In this document: one piece after another, positions 30,646-41,000 of the stretch | Position numbering within the stretch: the first letter of the stretch is position 1 | Layout: every line of letters begins with the position of its first letter | Origin: Ascoidea rubescens DSM 1968 | Taxonomy: Eukaryota; Ascomycota; Saccharomycetes; Ascoideales; Ascoideaceae | Assembly (NCBI RefSeq): GCF_001661345.1 | Contig: NW_017962921.1 | Coordinates: 1-64,000 of the forward strand | Length of the DNA stretch: 64,000 nucleotides | Direction of reading: 5' to 3' | Made by a program: the position numbers and the translations under genes | Notes under the pieces: generated by a model | Databases searched by the model: none | Told to the model about the DNA's origin: nothing | Seen by the model: the letters and a program-made list of their open reading frames with translations, nothing else

Positions 30646-32163
30646 CTAACGACCAAAATATTTAAGTTCAAAAGGACGAACAATGTTGAAACCGACAAAA
30701 GAAAAACTCATACCCAATTCAAAACCGATATCACCACCAAAATCACCAATTTTTCCAGCCAAAACACCTTGATACCAGGTTTGGTTCATACCTAAGATAA
30801 CACCAGCAAGACCACAGAAGAAACCAATAGTACCAGCAATACCAATTGGTAATTTTGATTTGTCCAAATAATCATCGACATTATAGCCTTTGAAACCCCT
30901 TCTATAGATGACATGTTCAGAGATACTCATGCCGATATAGATGGATAAGTAATAGCCAATCATGTTCATAAAATTGTGCATAACACTTGAAAATTCATAA
31001 TAAGCAGGGATACAAATAGCTAGAGTGATAAAATTACCAAACAAAGTCCAAAAGGCTCTTGGAATGACTTTGAATTTTGACCAAAGGGCTTGAGCAGACA
31101 TTGCAATGGAGTACATGTTTGGTAAGTTATTAGCAACAGTGGATAAAGCTAATACAACACAGCAAAACTCACCAAAGCCATGCAAAGATTTTCTGACTAG
31201 AATAGCATAGACCAAACCACCAACAGAGAACTCGTTGTATAAATCAGCCCAAGCAGGATCTGATAAAGTACCTGTAGCACAAGCAGCACCCAAGGTCATG
31301 GTGAAGATTAAAGGAGTTGTTAAACCTGCAAGAACAGAGAAGAAGATCTTGTAAGGATTGGTGTTGGAAGGCATATAGGTGGTGTAATCAGCAGCAAAAG
31401 TTGTCCAACCAGCTGCATAACCAAAGATAGTACCACCAAAGGAAAGAACATTACCTGCACCAGTTCTACCAGTGGCCCATTCACCAGGAGTGAAATTACC
31501 AGACATGGACATTCTTGCAATGATGACAATAAAGACAAATAAATTTGGAATCCAAGAGAATTTTTCATAAGTATGAATAACTTTATAACCGAAAAATGAG
31601 ACAACAACAGTGCAAATAACTAAGATTAAACAGCCAGCCCATGGAGGCAAGGCACTATCATTGACAATATGTAACAATTGAGTGGAAGCCATAATATTGA
31701 CTGAACCCCAACCAACACAGGCAATGCAGTTGATGAAAGAAAAGATTCTCATACCATAATTACCAACCAAGAAAATTGTCAAAACCATTTGTCTTAAACC
31801 GAATTTAGCACCAAAAACTGAGAAAAAGGATACAGCAGTAGTGCCCATAAAATTGAAGAAAATGATGCAACAAAGACATTGATAAAAACCCAAGCCAAAG
31901 ACAGTGATGCCTAAAGCACCAAGAGCAAAGGTACCAATAACTAAATTTGCTGCTAACCACATTGATGCAGCTGACCATAAGGAATTATCAGTTTTCTCTT
32001 CTTCGGGGATTCTTTCAACGCCTCTGGCCTCAGCTTTTAAAAGAAGAGAGGCTAATTTGCCTAAGATTGAAGAGCTTTTCTTTGGAGAAGTTACTGAGCC
32101 ATTGTCAACAGAGTGAGAAGAGACTACTTCTTTTTGGTTTTTTTCAAGGTCGATTTGGGACAT
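30646..32163 (-). CDS. FCY2: Purine-cytosine permease (Fcy2/Fcy21 family, NCS1)
   Basis: A 505-residue plasma-membrane proton symporter of the NCS1 family with 12 hydrophobic segments. Fcy2 imports cytosine, adenine, guanine and hypoxanthine. Family stretches are GVERIPEEEKTDNSLWSAASMW before TM1, SWIPNLFVFIV, GYAAGWTTFAADYTTYMP in the substrate region, and GFGEFCCVVLALSTVANNLPNMYS. The N-tail is short and Ser/Lys-rich. Fcy21 and Fcy22 paralogues cannot be excluded. No CTG codon occurs in frame. The DNA is evenly AT-rich, without the GC patches seen next door. Confidence 0.9.
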   Translation of the reverse strand: MSQIDLEKNQKEVVSSHSVDNGSVTSPKKSSSILGKLASLLLKAEARGVERIPEEEKTDNSLWSAASMWLAANLVIGTFALGALGITVFGLGFYQCLCCIIFFNFMGTTAVSFFSVFGAKFGLRQMVLTIFLVGNYGMRIFSFINCIACVGWGSVNIMASTQLLHIVNDSALPPWAGCLILVICTVVVSFFGYKVIHTYEKFSWIPNLFVFIVIIARMSMSGNFTPGEWATGRTGAGNVLSFGGTIFGYAAGWTTFAADYTTYMPSNTNPYKIFFSVLAGLTTPLIFTMTLGAACATGTLSDPAWADLYNEFSVGGLVYAILVRKSLHGFGEFCCVVLALSTVANNLPNMYSIAMSAQALWSKFKVIPRAFWTLFGNFITLAICIPAYYEFSSVMHNFMNMIGYYLSIYIGMSISEHVIYRRGFKGYNVDDYLDKSKLPIGIAGTIGFFCGLAGVILGMNQTWYQGVLAGKIGDFGGDIGFELGMSFSFVGFNIVRPFELKYFGR

Positions 32164-33435
32164 GATAAACTATAATTGTTGAAAATTGAGGAATATAAAC
32201 GATAAATAGGCAATTAGAGTTTACTTTTTATTTGGGAAACAACAATTTGATAAATTATACTTTGATGTCTTATTGTTTAATGAAAAGAATTGTTTGAAAA
32301 AAAAATTGGGAAATAATGGATAAATTTATAATAAAATTTGAGCATAATGAAAAAGTTAAAGACAGACAAAAAAGCAGCAATATAAGATTAAAAGAGAGCT
32401 AGTGAGAATAGTGAGAGACAAGATGATAGCAAGATCAATGTAGTGTACTATTTCATACAACAGATGGAGAAAAAACGACTTGAAAAGCAGAAGATTAAAA
32501 AGTGAAGCATTTCTTTTTGGGTGCAGCAGTGAAAATTTTACTTCTAACTCTACCACCATTTCTTGTTGTGTCTTTGATAAGTGCTATTTTGATAAGCCAA
32601 TGCATTTTGTGCCTTGCTCGACCGTTTAGTTCATCCACGGTACCGGGCCTAAGCCGAGATAGACAGGCTTCGATCGAAGCCTGCCAAGATATAGAAGCTT
32701 TTAGCGGCCGAAGAGGGTCCGGTGATTCCGGCCAATTACGGCGCGCACAGAGCTGATAACAGACCGATGGCCCTAGGCTTCTCCGTGGAAATATCCACAG
32801 CGCCGGCACATGGAGTGCGCACTAGTGCAGAGCATTTGCAGACACCTGTCGGTGTGGTTTTGTTTTGGCAGGGTAGCCCATGGATTCTGTGAGGAAGGTC
32901 GTGAGAAAAGCAAGTTGTTTCCACGCTGGTGGTAGTGGTCACCGATTTGATCTTCCAGGCCAAGCAGGGAGATGGCTGATAAGGCAGTTATGGTGGAGAC
33001 CGAACACTCGATGAAGGATTACGTCGTGCGCCCCGTGGCACTGGGACCGGCTGAGCTTATCTGATAGTGTCAGGTGTTTCGTGGTTATGTATGTCTAACA
33101 TTTTTCAAGACAGCTGGTTAAATGAACAAAATCGGAGGAGGAAATGGAAAGAAGCTGAATACATTTATAAAAAGGAATATATTTATGGATTATGAATATA
33201 TATATGAGTTGTGAGTGTGCAAGCTTATATAGATAAGTAGTTGCTAGAATATTATTGAAAAAATTGAGTAGAATGGAGACAGAAAGTATAACATATAACA
33301 AGGTAATGAATGAGAAGAATGTTGACTAAAATTTTTGAATTTTGAAAGAAAAAAAGATAAAGAAATAAAAAATAAAAAAGCAAAATAAATAATTGGCTAG
33401 CGATAATTAGTTACTGGTAAGTTGGGCGTATTGAT
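32164..33435. other. Intergenic region with a GC-rich island
   Basis: 1.27 kb between the permease promoter and the 3' end of ERG13. The centre (about 32600-33090) is sharply GC-rich and full of short inverted repeats; it is described separately as a candidate RNA gene. The flanks are AT-rich and empty. Confidence 0.6.
32600..33105. ncRNA. Candidate structured non-coding RNA gene (family not identified)
   Basis: A GC-rich island of about 480 bp in AT-rich DNA with no convincing open frame but dense local hairpins. They are a perfect 20-bp palindrome at 32664-32683, GTGGA/TCCAC at 32785-32798, GCAC/GTGC at 32806-32818, GCACTAGTGC at 32819-32828 and ACACC/GGTGT at 32842-32855. A T5 run at 33101-33105 would suit RNA polymerase III termination on the + strand. 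TAGTTCA at about 32627 and GCTTCGA at 32667 are loosely A-box and B-box like. GGAAGGTC at 32893-32900 recalls conserved region I of RNase P RNA, but I could not pair it with a matching region V. RNase P RNA, SRP RNA or telomerase RNA are possible. The strand is unsure. Confidence 0.4.
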
Positions 33436-34815
33436 TCAATCTTTGATAGCATAGGTTCTAATGAACATGTCATCGATATTGGTCAAATAATAAGTCCCTT
33501 TAACCAAGTTATCAATTGAGCCCTTTGGTTGAAAGTTCTTTTGCTTATAGGCCTTTTCTCTTAAATCAATTGCGCTGGTGTATTGTTCTGGAGATTTTTT
33601 CACTCTATTGTCCAATCTTTCTTGGAGATTTAAGGTTTTTATAATTTTTTTCAAATCACCTTTAATTTTAATTGAGTATAAAGTTGAGGCCAAGCCTGAA
33701 CCGTAGGAGAAGACACCAATTCTCTTGTTTTGCAAAGCATCATTGCCGATGTAAAATAAAGCAGAACATAAAGCAGAATAAACAGATCCTGTATACATGT
33801 TACCGGTGTTGGTTGGGATGTTTAGTGAGGGTTTAACTTTTTTGTTAATTAATTCCTTTGATAAAGTTAAGAAGATTTTCTCAATTGGTTTGCTTAATAA
33901 AGAATCTTCATAGCTGATTGTATCCAAAGATTCTAAATCATAAGTATTGACTGATGGGTATTTTTCCTTGAAGAGTTTGGGATTGGCTTTATAGTCGTTG
34001 TATAGTAATCTTGCATATGATTTTAGGACCAATTTACAAGTTGGAGCATGAAAGATGTTATAATCAAAGTAATCAGTACCAACGATATCCGTTGATAAAT
34101 TGTTGTTGTGGTCATAAGTTTTGATTAATTTTCTAGAGTAGTTTTTGTAGCAGTTGTCAACAGATTTGATGTAGCAAGACATTGAAAAGTGACCTTGAAC
34201 ATAAGGGTATTCAGAGTTGAAATCTGGTTTGTAGAAATCATAAACGTTTTCCATATATGAACCGTGGACGCTATCTAAAACAATTGGAGCATTTGGACCG
34301 ATCAACATTGCAACAGTACCTGCACCACCGGTTGGTCTTGCAGCGCCTTTTGAGTAGACTGCTATATCACCACAGACTACAATAGCTAATCTGCCATCCC
34401 AGGAGGAAGATTCTATCCAATTGACGGAATTGAATAGAGCATTGGTACCACCATAACAAGCGTTGATAGTATCAATGCCTTCAATGTCGCCATTATCACC
34501 GAATAGTTGCATCAAAACGGATTTGATTGATTTTGATTTATCTAATAAAGTTTCGGTACCAACTTCTAATCTACCAATTGAGTTGACGTCGATGTTGTAG
34601 TTTTTGATTAAATTTGATAAGACAGTCAATGACATTGAGTAAATATCTTCACGATCGTTAACGTAGGACATGTTAGTTTGGCCTAAACCAATTGTGTATT
34701 TTCCTGAGGAGACACCATCGTATTTTTCCAAATCAGATTGGTTAACGTATTCAGATGGAAAGTAGAGTTCCAAACCAAGGATACCGATGTCTTGAGGACG
34801 AGAAGTTAAAGTCAT
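33436..34815 (-). CDS. ERG13: Hydroxymethylglutaryl-CoA synthase (Erg13)
   Basis: A 459-residue cytosolic enzyme that condenses acetyl-CoA with acetoacetyl-CoA to HMG-CoA, an early step of the mevalonate/ergosterol pathway. The catalytic Cys is C120 in [31 protein letters not shown] and [13 protein letters not shown] (the conserved His region) follow. [12 protein letters not shown] and [15 protein letters not shown] near the C-terminus bind substrate. The length fits S. cerevisiae Erg13 (491 aa) with a slightly short N-terminus. There is no CTG codon in frame. Together with BTS1 at 13 kb it is one of two isoprenoid genes here. Confidence 0.95.
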   Translation of the reverse strand: MTLTSRPQDIGILGLELYFPSEYVNQSDLEKYDGVSSGKYTIGLGQTNMSYVNDREDIYSMSLTVLSNLIKNYNIDVNSIGRLEVGTETLLDKSKSIKSVLMQLFGDNGDIEGIDTINACYGGTNALFNSVNWIESSSWDGRLAIVVCGDIAVYSKGAARPTGGAGTVAMLIGPNAPIVLDSVHGSYMENVYDFYKPDFNSEYPYVQGHFSMSCYIKSVDNCYKNYSRKLIKTYDHNNNLSTDIVGTDYFDYNIFHAPTCKLVLKSYARLLYNDYKANPKLFKEKYPSVNTYDLESLDTISYEDSLLSKPIEKIFLTLSKELINKKVKPSLNIPTNTGNMYTGSVYSALCSALFYIGNDALQNKRIGVFSYGSGLASTLYSIKIKGDLKKIIKTLNLQERLDNRVKKSPEQYTSAIDLREKAYKQKNFQPKGSIDNLVKGTYYLTNIDDMFIRTYAIKD

Positions 34816-35676
34816 TTTGAATAATTGAAAAAGTATGAATGAGAAGAAGGTAAATTGAGCAGATTAAAGGATATAAATATTCTTGAATCGATAAATTATA
34901 AGTCAAGTTATAATTGAGAAAGTTGCAATGAGATAGAGAGGGAGAAAAAAGGAAAAAGGAAAAAGGAAAGAGGAAAAAGGAAAAAAGAAAAAAGAGGCAA
35001 AAAAAGAGGCAAACAACTGGCAAAAGAACCAGGTATATATACACCCACCGCAGAATCTCGGAAAAGAAACAGGATATAGTATATCAGTGAGAAAAGCAAT
35101 GAAAATAGAGATGAATACGACGAGATTATGGAAAATTATTTAGAATTTAAACGAGAGAACAGAGAAAAGATGGGCAGTTGCAAAGAAGCAGGGATCTGGC
35201 GATGCTCTGCACTGCAAAAGAAAAGGAAGGAACGCGTGCGGCATTGCAAACCCAAAGGGAGATTGCATATTTGCTGGATCCTATTGGATTCAACAACGGC
35301 CAGTGCTTTGTTGCAGCGAAAACACCACGACCACAAAACTCACCGAGCGCTCGAGGAGCAGCGGGGTATTCACCGTTACATCTTCTGCTAGCGTGCAAAG
35401 ATCACGTGCTCAGGCAGCTGATCTATATCCCGCTTGCTGATTGGCCACACAGCGCTCCCTTGGTCCTGGTGCGGATGGAGGAGATAGCGTTTGCTTGTGC
35501 AGCAGCTGTCAAATCTTAATCCCTGGAAGCAGGTGCGATTCTATTGGATAACCGCACTGTTTTATCCACAGCCGTGTCCAGCACCTAAAGGAGCAGCCAT
35601 TCCGCGGTCACATGGAACACTTAGGTAATACCCTCGCTCGGTCAGATATTATGACACATGACCGCTGTAATTAGAT
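34816..35676. other. Intergenic region upstream of ERG13
   Basis: 861 bp. The ERG13-proximal part has a purine-rich tract (GGAAAAA repeats, about 34938-34998). The middle (35160-35660) is GC-rich and holds a TCACGTG at 35402-35408. Overlapping open frames in both strands of the GC-rich part show no family features. Confidence 0.6.
35402..35408. promoter_or_regulatory. TCACGTG E-box
   Basis: TCACGTG in the GC-rich spacer, 587 bp upstream of the ERG13 ATG and beyond the FAD1 3' end. It is a candidate Cbf1-type site. Confidence 0.35.
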
Positions 35677-36756
35677 TTAGGTTGGTTTTTTGCGGCCCGC
35701 TCGCTCAAGCTCGTCGTGCTGGAGGTAGTATGCTGCGAAGTGGCGACCGGTGCCGGTTCCACGGCTGCCGCGGCTGCCGCGGGCGAGGCCGTTGAAGTAG
35801 CGGACGAGGTCCCGTTCAGGGGGCCAGCTCTCGAAGCTGCTTTTCTCCAACACTGGATTTGGAACTGTTGAGTTTGTGCCGCCGAGCGAGGTGAACCCAT
35901 TGTTGTATAGCTCGCAGTACTTGATGTCGAGACTCAACAAAAACATCCAGATGTCTGTATTATTCCAGTTCAATAGCGGGCTCACCTTGTTGAATTCAGG
36001 CCAATTGTTGTCAGTTCTTTGGATGAACTCCAAATTTTGCGATGTTTCTGCTCTGAAATCTGACCGTCGAATGCCAATTAATATGTAGTTTTTGTTAGGT
36101 TTCAACTTCAAATAGTTTTCAAATCCCTCTTTCAACTGTATTTTGTCAAATTTCTCGCTTTGCAAATTGTATTTAGTCTCTGTCTCCTTGATAAAGCTCT
36201 CTAATTCTGGAAAGGTTTCTTCATAGTTGATGTAAACAGAATCAATTGCCTCTAAGTGATTATTATTATTGCTATTATAACCCCTCTTATTGACGCTGAT
36301 GATCGTGTCATAAATAACAGCCAAGTATAGTATTAGTAGCACTAAACAATCCTTGCCCCCATTGAAAGAGATCGATATGTTTGTAATTGTGCGATTATTG
36401 TAATCAACTATCAACTCCTCTATCACCCTATAGCTTTCTTTGATTTTACTTATCGTTTGGCTTCGAAATTCGTTGATAACACTGATATTACTGATACTGC
36501 AGCTTTCAATCATATCGTTATCGTCGATTGGATTTAAATCTCTTGAAGTTATAAACTGTTTCAAATCATCTGATATTTCTTTATACTTGCCGTTGTAATC
36601 ATAGTGATGAGCATTGTAGGTCTCATAACAATAGTCCTTGTCACTCTGGTAGGTCTTGTGGTCGCCGCTAGAATAGAGGTAATGCAAATAGTACACTGCT
36701 ATGGACAATACTACAATGGTGAGCAAGCTCCCTCTTCTAAAAGCGATGCACTTCAT
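35677..36756 (-). CDS. FAD1: FAD synthase (FMN adenylyltransferase, Fad1) with N-terminal hydrophobic segment
   Basis: A PAPS-reductase-like enzyme that converts FMN and ATP to FAD. With the ATG at 36756 it is 359 residues. SFNGGKDC (about residue 130) is the nucleotide-binding loop. GIRRSD, then PLLNWNNTDIWMFL and FTSLGGTNSTVPNP, are Fad1 signatures, and the end LERAGR matches the yeast C-terminus. S. cerevisiae Fad1 is 306 residues and cytosolic. Here about 70 extra N-terminal residues include a strong hydrophobic stretch (RRGSLLTIVVLSIAVYYLHYLY) that looks like a signal anchor or targeting segment. An in-frame ATG at 36948 would add 64 more residues, but that region is GC-rich and less protein-like. 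The last 40 codons are GC-rich with a short Gly/Ser/Arg repeat. Confidence 0.85.
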   Translation of the reverse strand: MKCIAFRRGSLLTIVVLSIAVYYLHYLYSSGDHKTYQSDKDYCYETYNAHHYDYNGKYKEISDDLKQFITSRDLNPIDDNDMIESCSISNISVINEFRSQTISKIKESYRVIEELIVDYNNRTITNISISFNGGKDCLVLLILYLAVIYDTIISVNKRGYNSNNNNHLEAIDSVYINYEETFPELESFIKETETKYNLQSEKFDKIQLKEGFENYLKLKPNKNYILIGIRRSDFRAETSQNLEFIQRTDNNWPEFNKVSPLLNWNNTDIWMFLLSLDIKYCELYNNGFTSLGGTNSTVPNPVLEKSSFESWPPERDLVRYFNGLARGSRGSRGTGTGRHFAAYYLQHDELERAGRKKPT

Positions 36757-38087
36757 TACCAACTGGTAACCTTCCGGTCTGCTATTTTGGTTTCGCAGGA
36801 CTATATTTGAAAAACTAAAAATTGCTAAATTAATCCTTTTTAACAATACCTTCAGTTTTCCCGGTCTGGATTTTCCTATTTCTCGGTTTTCAGAAATGTG
36901 TGTCTTCCACTCACAGGCTCGATTCCCGTGGCACGCAGCTCCTTCCATCGTTTTTTTCCGCTTTCGCCTATTTCAGCTGACCTGGACCCAATTCTGGCTC
37001 CCGCCGCCTTCGCCGTCCCTGACCTCCTGCCCAAACACACACCACTCCAGAACCCATTTCTCTCGTCAGCACCAAAATTCCGATGCCTGCTTTTTCGCGA
37101 CGCTTTCGCCTCTTTTATCGATCGCCTGAGCTCCTCGTGATCAGCTTGACTTCTGCACACTTCGTTCTCACTTTCGGGCACTACTTCTGCTCCTCAATTT
37201 GCTTGCAAACGCGCTCCGTTACTTTATGTTTTTTGTGCTGCGATTCACCGAATAACTAACGAAATGAATTGATCTATTTAACTAACTTCCTCAAACTTTT
37301 AAACATATTTATAGATTTTCATAATTATCAAATTTATAATAGTATAGGATTTGAAAATGAAATTGAAACTGCATTGAAATTTCAACTCGCATTGAAATTT
37401 GAATTTGATCTGAAAAAAAAAAACTGCTAAAAATTAACTAGCATGGAAATTTCCATAAGAAACAATTTTGTTCCGAATAGATAAAAAAGAATAACTGAAT
37501 TCTAAAACAAAATAAGAGTTTTGAGAAATTGAAATTTAAAACATAAACAAAAAAAATCAAAATAGAAATTAAAATTTAAAAAATTAACAAAAACATAGTA
37601 AAAAAATAACAATAAAATAAATAACAATAGAGAAATATTCAGTTTCTCAATTCAGCAATACCAAAAAAATTAAAAAAAACTAAAATAAATTTTACCAAAA
37701 GGCAAAAAAACTCAACTGATTCTAATATACACATAAAAAGATATTTCATATTTTTTTTATTTTTCTGATATTTTCTGATATTTTTTAATTTTTTTTTGAA
37801 GTAAATTAATAATGATAAACAGTAAAACAATAAAACAATAAAAATAAAAATTAAAAAATTAAAAAATTAAAAATGAAAAATGAAAAATGAAAAAAATAAA
37901 ACAAGTAAACAAAACAAAAAAAAAGCACCCAGTAACTAAATCTTTATTGTTTTTGAAATCAAAACATAAAAAATTAGTTTCAAAATAAATTTAAAAATAT
38001 TCAAAAAGCAAACATTTATTTATTCATAAATAACAAAATTGTTCTTAGATTTAATTTACAAATTTGAATTCCTTTCAAGTGTTAAAA
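36757..38087. other. Intergenic region between FAD1 and the mucin gene
   Basis: About 1.3 kb. 36880-37210 is GC-rich and contains a B-box-like CTCGATTCCC followed by a T7 run at 36950, but no full tRNA. 37250-38087 is extremely A-rich and looks non-coding; it presumably holds the mucin gene 3' end. Confidence 0.6.
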
Positions 38088-41000
38088 TTATGACCATCCT
38101 AATGAGTTTTGTGTGTTAAAAGGTTTGGATATTTTGGGAATAATTGCCCCGTTAACTTGTCCCATTTCAGGAACTGACTCCAATCTTGAGTTTATTCTTG
38201 AATTATTATTGTTGTTGTAATTATTGTTATTATTGTTATTGTTCATAATGTCGTAAGCTGTATTCATATTACCATTTGATTTTGAATTATCACTAGATAC
38301 AGATCCAAGATATTGTGATCCTTGTTGAGATACATTAGTATAACTGTATGTGGGAGAATTTGGAATAAATGATTGATAAGAATTATATGATTGGTATGAT
38401 TGGGTTGCTGTCAAAATATTGTCATCATTTCTTCCATTTGATTGTTCTGATGATGATGCAGCTAAATGTAATGGTTCATCATTTGTAATTGGTAAAATTA
38501 TATTACCACCAACTCCATGCGATCCTGTTATTCCACCTTTTTTAACAATCAAGTCATTTAATTTTCCTTCGTTTTTGGCTTTATATGCTCTGAATACTAA
38601 AACAACAATCGAAATATATGCTGCACATCCCAACACAGATCCAATTGCAATTCCAAGGATTTTGGTCTTATCGGATGAAACTTCTGCAGTGCTATCTTCA
38701 TCCATAGATCCAGAATTAACATTTGAACCTGATCCATTTCCAGAATCTGATGATCCTGATGACCCGCTATTATCAATACCATCTGATAACACTCCAGTAA
38801 GTGGAACACTTGGATCAATCAAATGTGCAAGTGTGTTTTCCGTCGAGTCATCATTGAAATAAAATTGAGAATTAGATTGAATTATTAATTCTTGCAAAAT
38901 ACTAACTAATTCTTCAGGAATATAACATGATGCAACTGTGATAATGTAATCAACATCCTTAGCTGTAAATGGAACTAATTCTTTGACAGCAAAATTCGAA
39001 TTAGTATATTCCGAAAATGAATATCCCAAAACACCTGGTAAATATTGGAAAATTTGAGCAGAGGTGATTGAGCTTTCAACAACAAAAGCATAATTCAATG
39101 CTTCTTGGAATCCAATTGAAACCAATGAATAATTATCTGGTTTGACAACATCTTCTTCTGGAACAATAACTTCTGGTAATAATGATGTTTCAACGGCGAT
39201 CTTAGAGGACGCTGACTCTGACTGGTCTAAAACAATTGTAGTTGGTAACCAATTTTCCGATGATGATGAAGAAGAGGTAATAGCTCCAGAAGTTTCATCA
39301 GTCGTTTGTGGTGGAATGGTTTTAACTGAACTGAGAGTGTAACTGCCATCCGATTGTGTGACTGCAATAAGATAATCACTTGATGGGGTTAATGATGAAC
39401 TAGTTGGCTCAATTATTGTGGTGGAGCCTTCTAAGGACGATGAAGCAACTTGTGATGAAATTTCTTGTTGAGGAATAGAAGATGCGGTTGATAATGAAGA
39501 CTCTCCAGAGATAGCTGATCTAGAGCTTGTTGAACCAGAAACAATAGAATGAGATGCATATTGAGATGAGGATGAACCAATCAAACTGTATCTGAATGGC
39601 GATGAAACAGGTGAAGATATTTGAGAAGATAATCCGCTAGAAGTAGGGATTTCAATTGAAGAAGATTCAGAAACTAATGAAGAAGGAACAGAAGAAACTA
39701 ATGAAGATGGGAAAAAAGAACTAGAAGCAGATGATGTAATCCAAACTGAATCAGAAGAAACTGGTTCAGAAACTAGGGATGAAGAAACCAGAGATTCCGA
39801 AACAGTTGATTTAAAATCCGAAGACCCGGAAGTAGAAGATAAAGAAGCAACTAATGAAGAACTAAGATCAGAAACAGAAGTCGATTCAGAGACAGTAGAA
39901 GATTCAGAAACAGAAGATGTAGGAATAACTGTTGAAATTTCAGTCGAATCTGAAACAACCACGCTAGATGATAAAAGATCAGAAGAAACAGTAGGATAAT
40001 ATGGCGATTCTGACGAAATAGTGGGTACGGATTGAGTTGCAGACTCAGATACTAAGCTGGATACCGATTCTGAGATAGTAGAACTCAAAGAACCGGTTGG
40101 AATAATAGCGATACTTGAAGGAGTTACAGGTATTTCACTATCCAATTCGGTATCAGTATCAATATCACTAACCGATTCAGATACAGATGCACTTGCAGAT
40201 TCAGTTGGAACTGAAGAATCAGTCAAGGATCCTGATATAGAGTCAGTTGCAATTTCATCAACAGATGAAGCAGTTTCAACTTGACTTAAAGTATCAGTTG
40301 ATAGAGATTCAGATCCAGAGAAAATACCGCTTTGTGATTCTGTAGAATCTGTAGAATCTGTAAAATCTGTAGCAGTTTGATCAGCTGAGGAGGTGTCAAG
40401 AGAAGCGGTATCAGTATTAGTATTAGTATCAGTGACTGTTGAATCAGCTGAACTATCAATAGTATCAATAGTAGTCAAAGTGCCGATAGTGTCTGTTGAA
40501 CCAGAAATAGTAATTGGATCAGAAGTAGCAATTGAATCAGTAACACTTGAAGCATCAGTTAAATCAGAAGTATTGATACTATCAACAGAAGTGGCCGTTT
40601 CGGTATTAATGGTATCAGTTGGAATTGAACTGTCAGTAGTGCCAATTGGAGTAGAAGCATCAGATGGAACTGAAGTTTCTGTATTAGTATTGGATAAGCT
40701 AGAAGTGTCAGTGTTTTCTGTTGCAATTTGGGATTCAGAAACAGATTGAGTGGTATCTGTTGGAATAATGGTGCTTGGATCAACTGGTGAAGAAATAACA
40801 ATAGATTTTGGTAATTCAGTGTCAATATTAGTGTCAGTTGCAGTAGTGTCAGAGGTTGCAGTTTCTACTGAAGATTCATCAACAATTTCAGTTTCTGCAG
40901 TGTTTGTTGGAGAAGAAAAGATTACGGTTGATGGTAATTCTGTGTTTGAATCAGTAATAGAAATGGTATTGGTATTAATTTCAGTACTGATTGCAGAGGT

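Noticed and set aside
35136-35519. Four overlapping open frames in both strands
   Set aside because: GC-rich DNA has few stops by chance. None shows a family pattern, and they lie in the ERG13/FAD1 spacer.
36890-36960. tRNA-like 3' half: CTCGATTCCC B-box with a T7 run 30 bp later
   Set aside because: No matching acceptor strand, D-arm or A-box lies upstream, and the T-stem has a mismatch. At most a fragment or a chance match.
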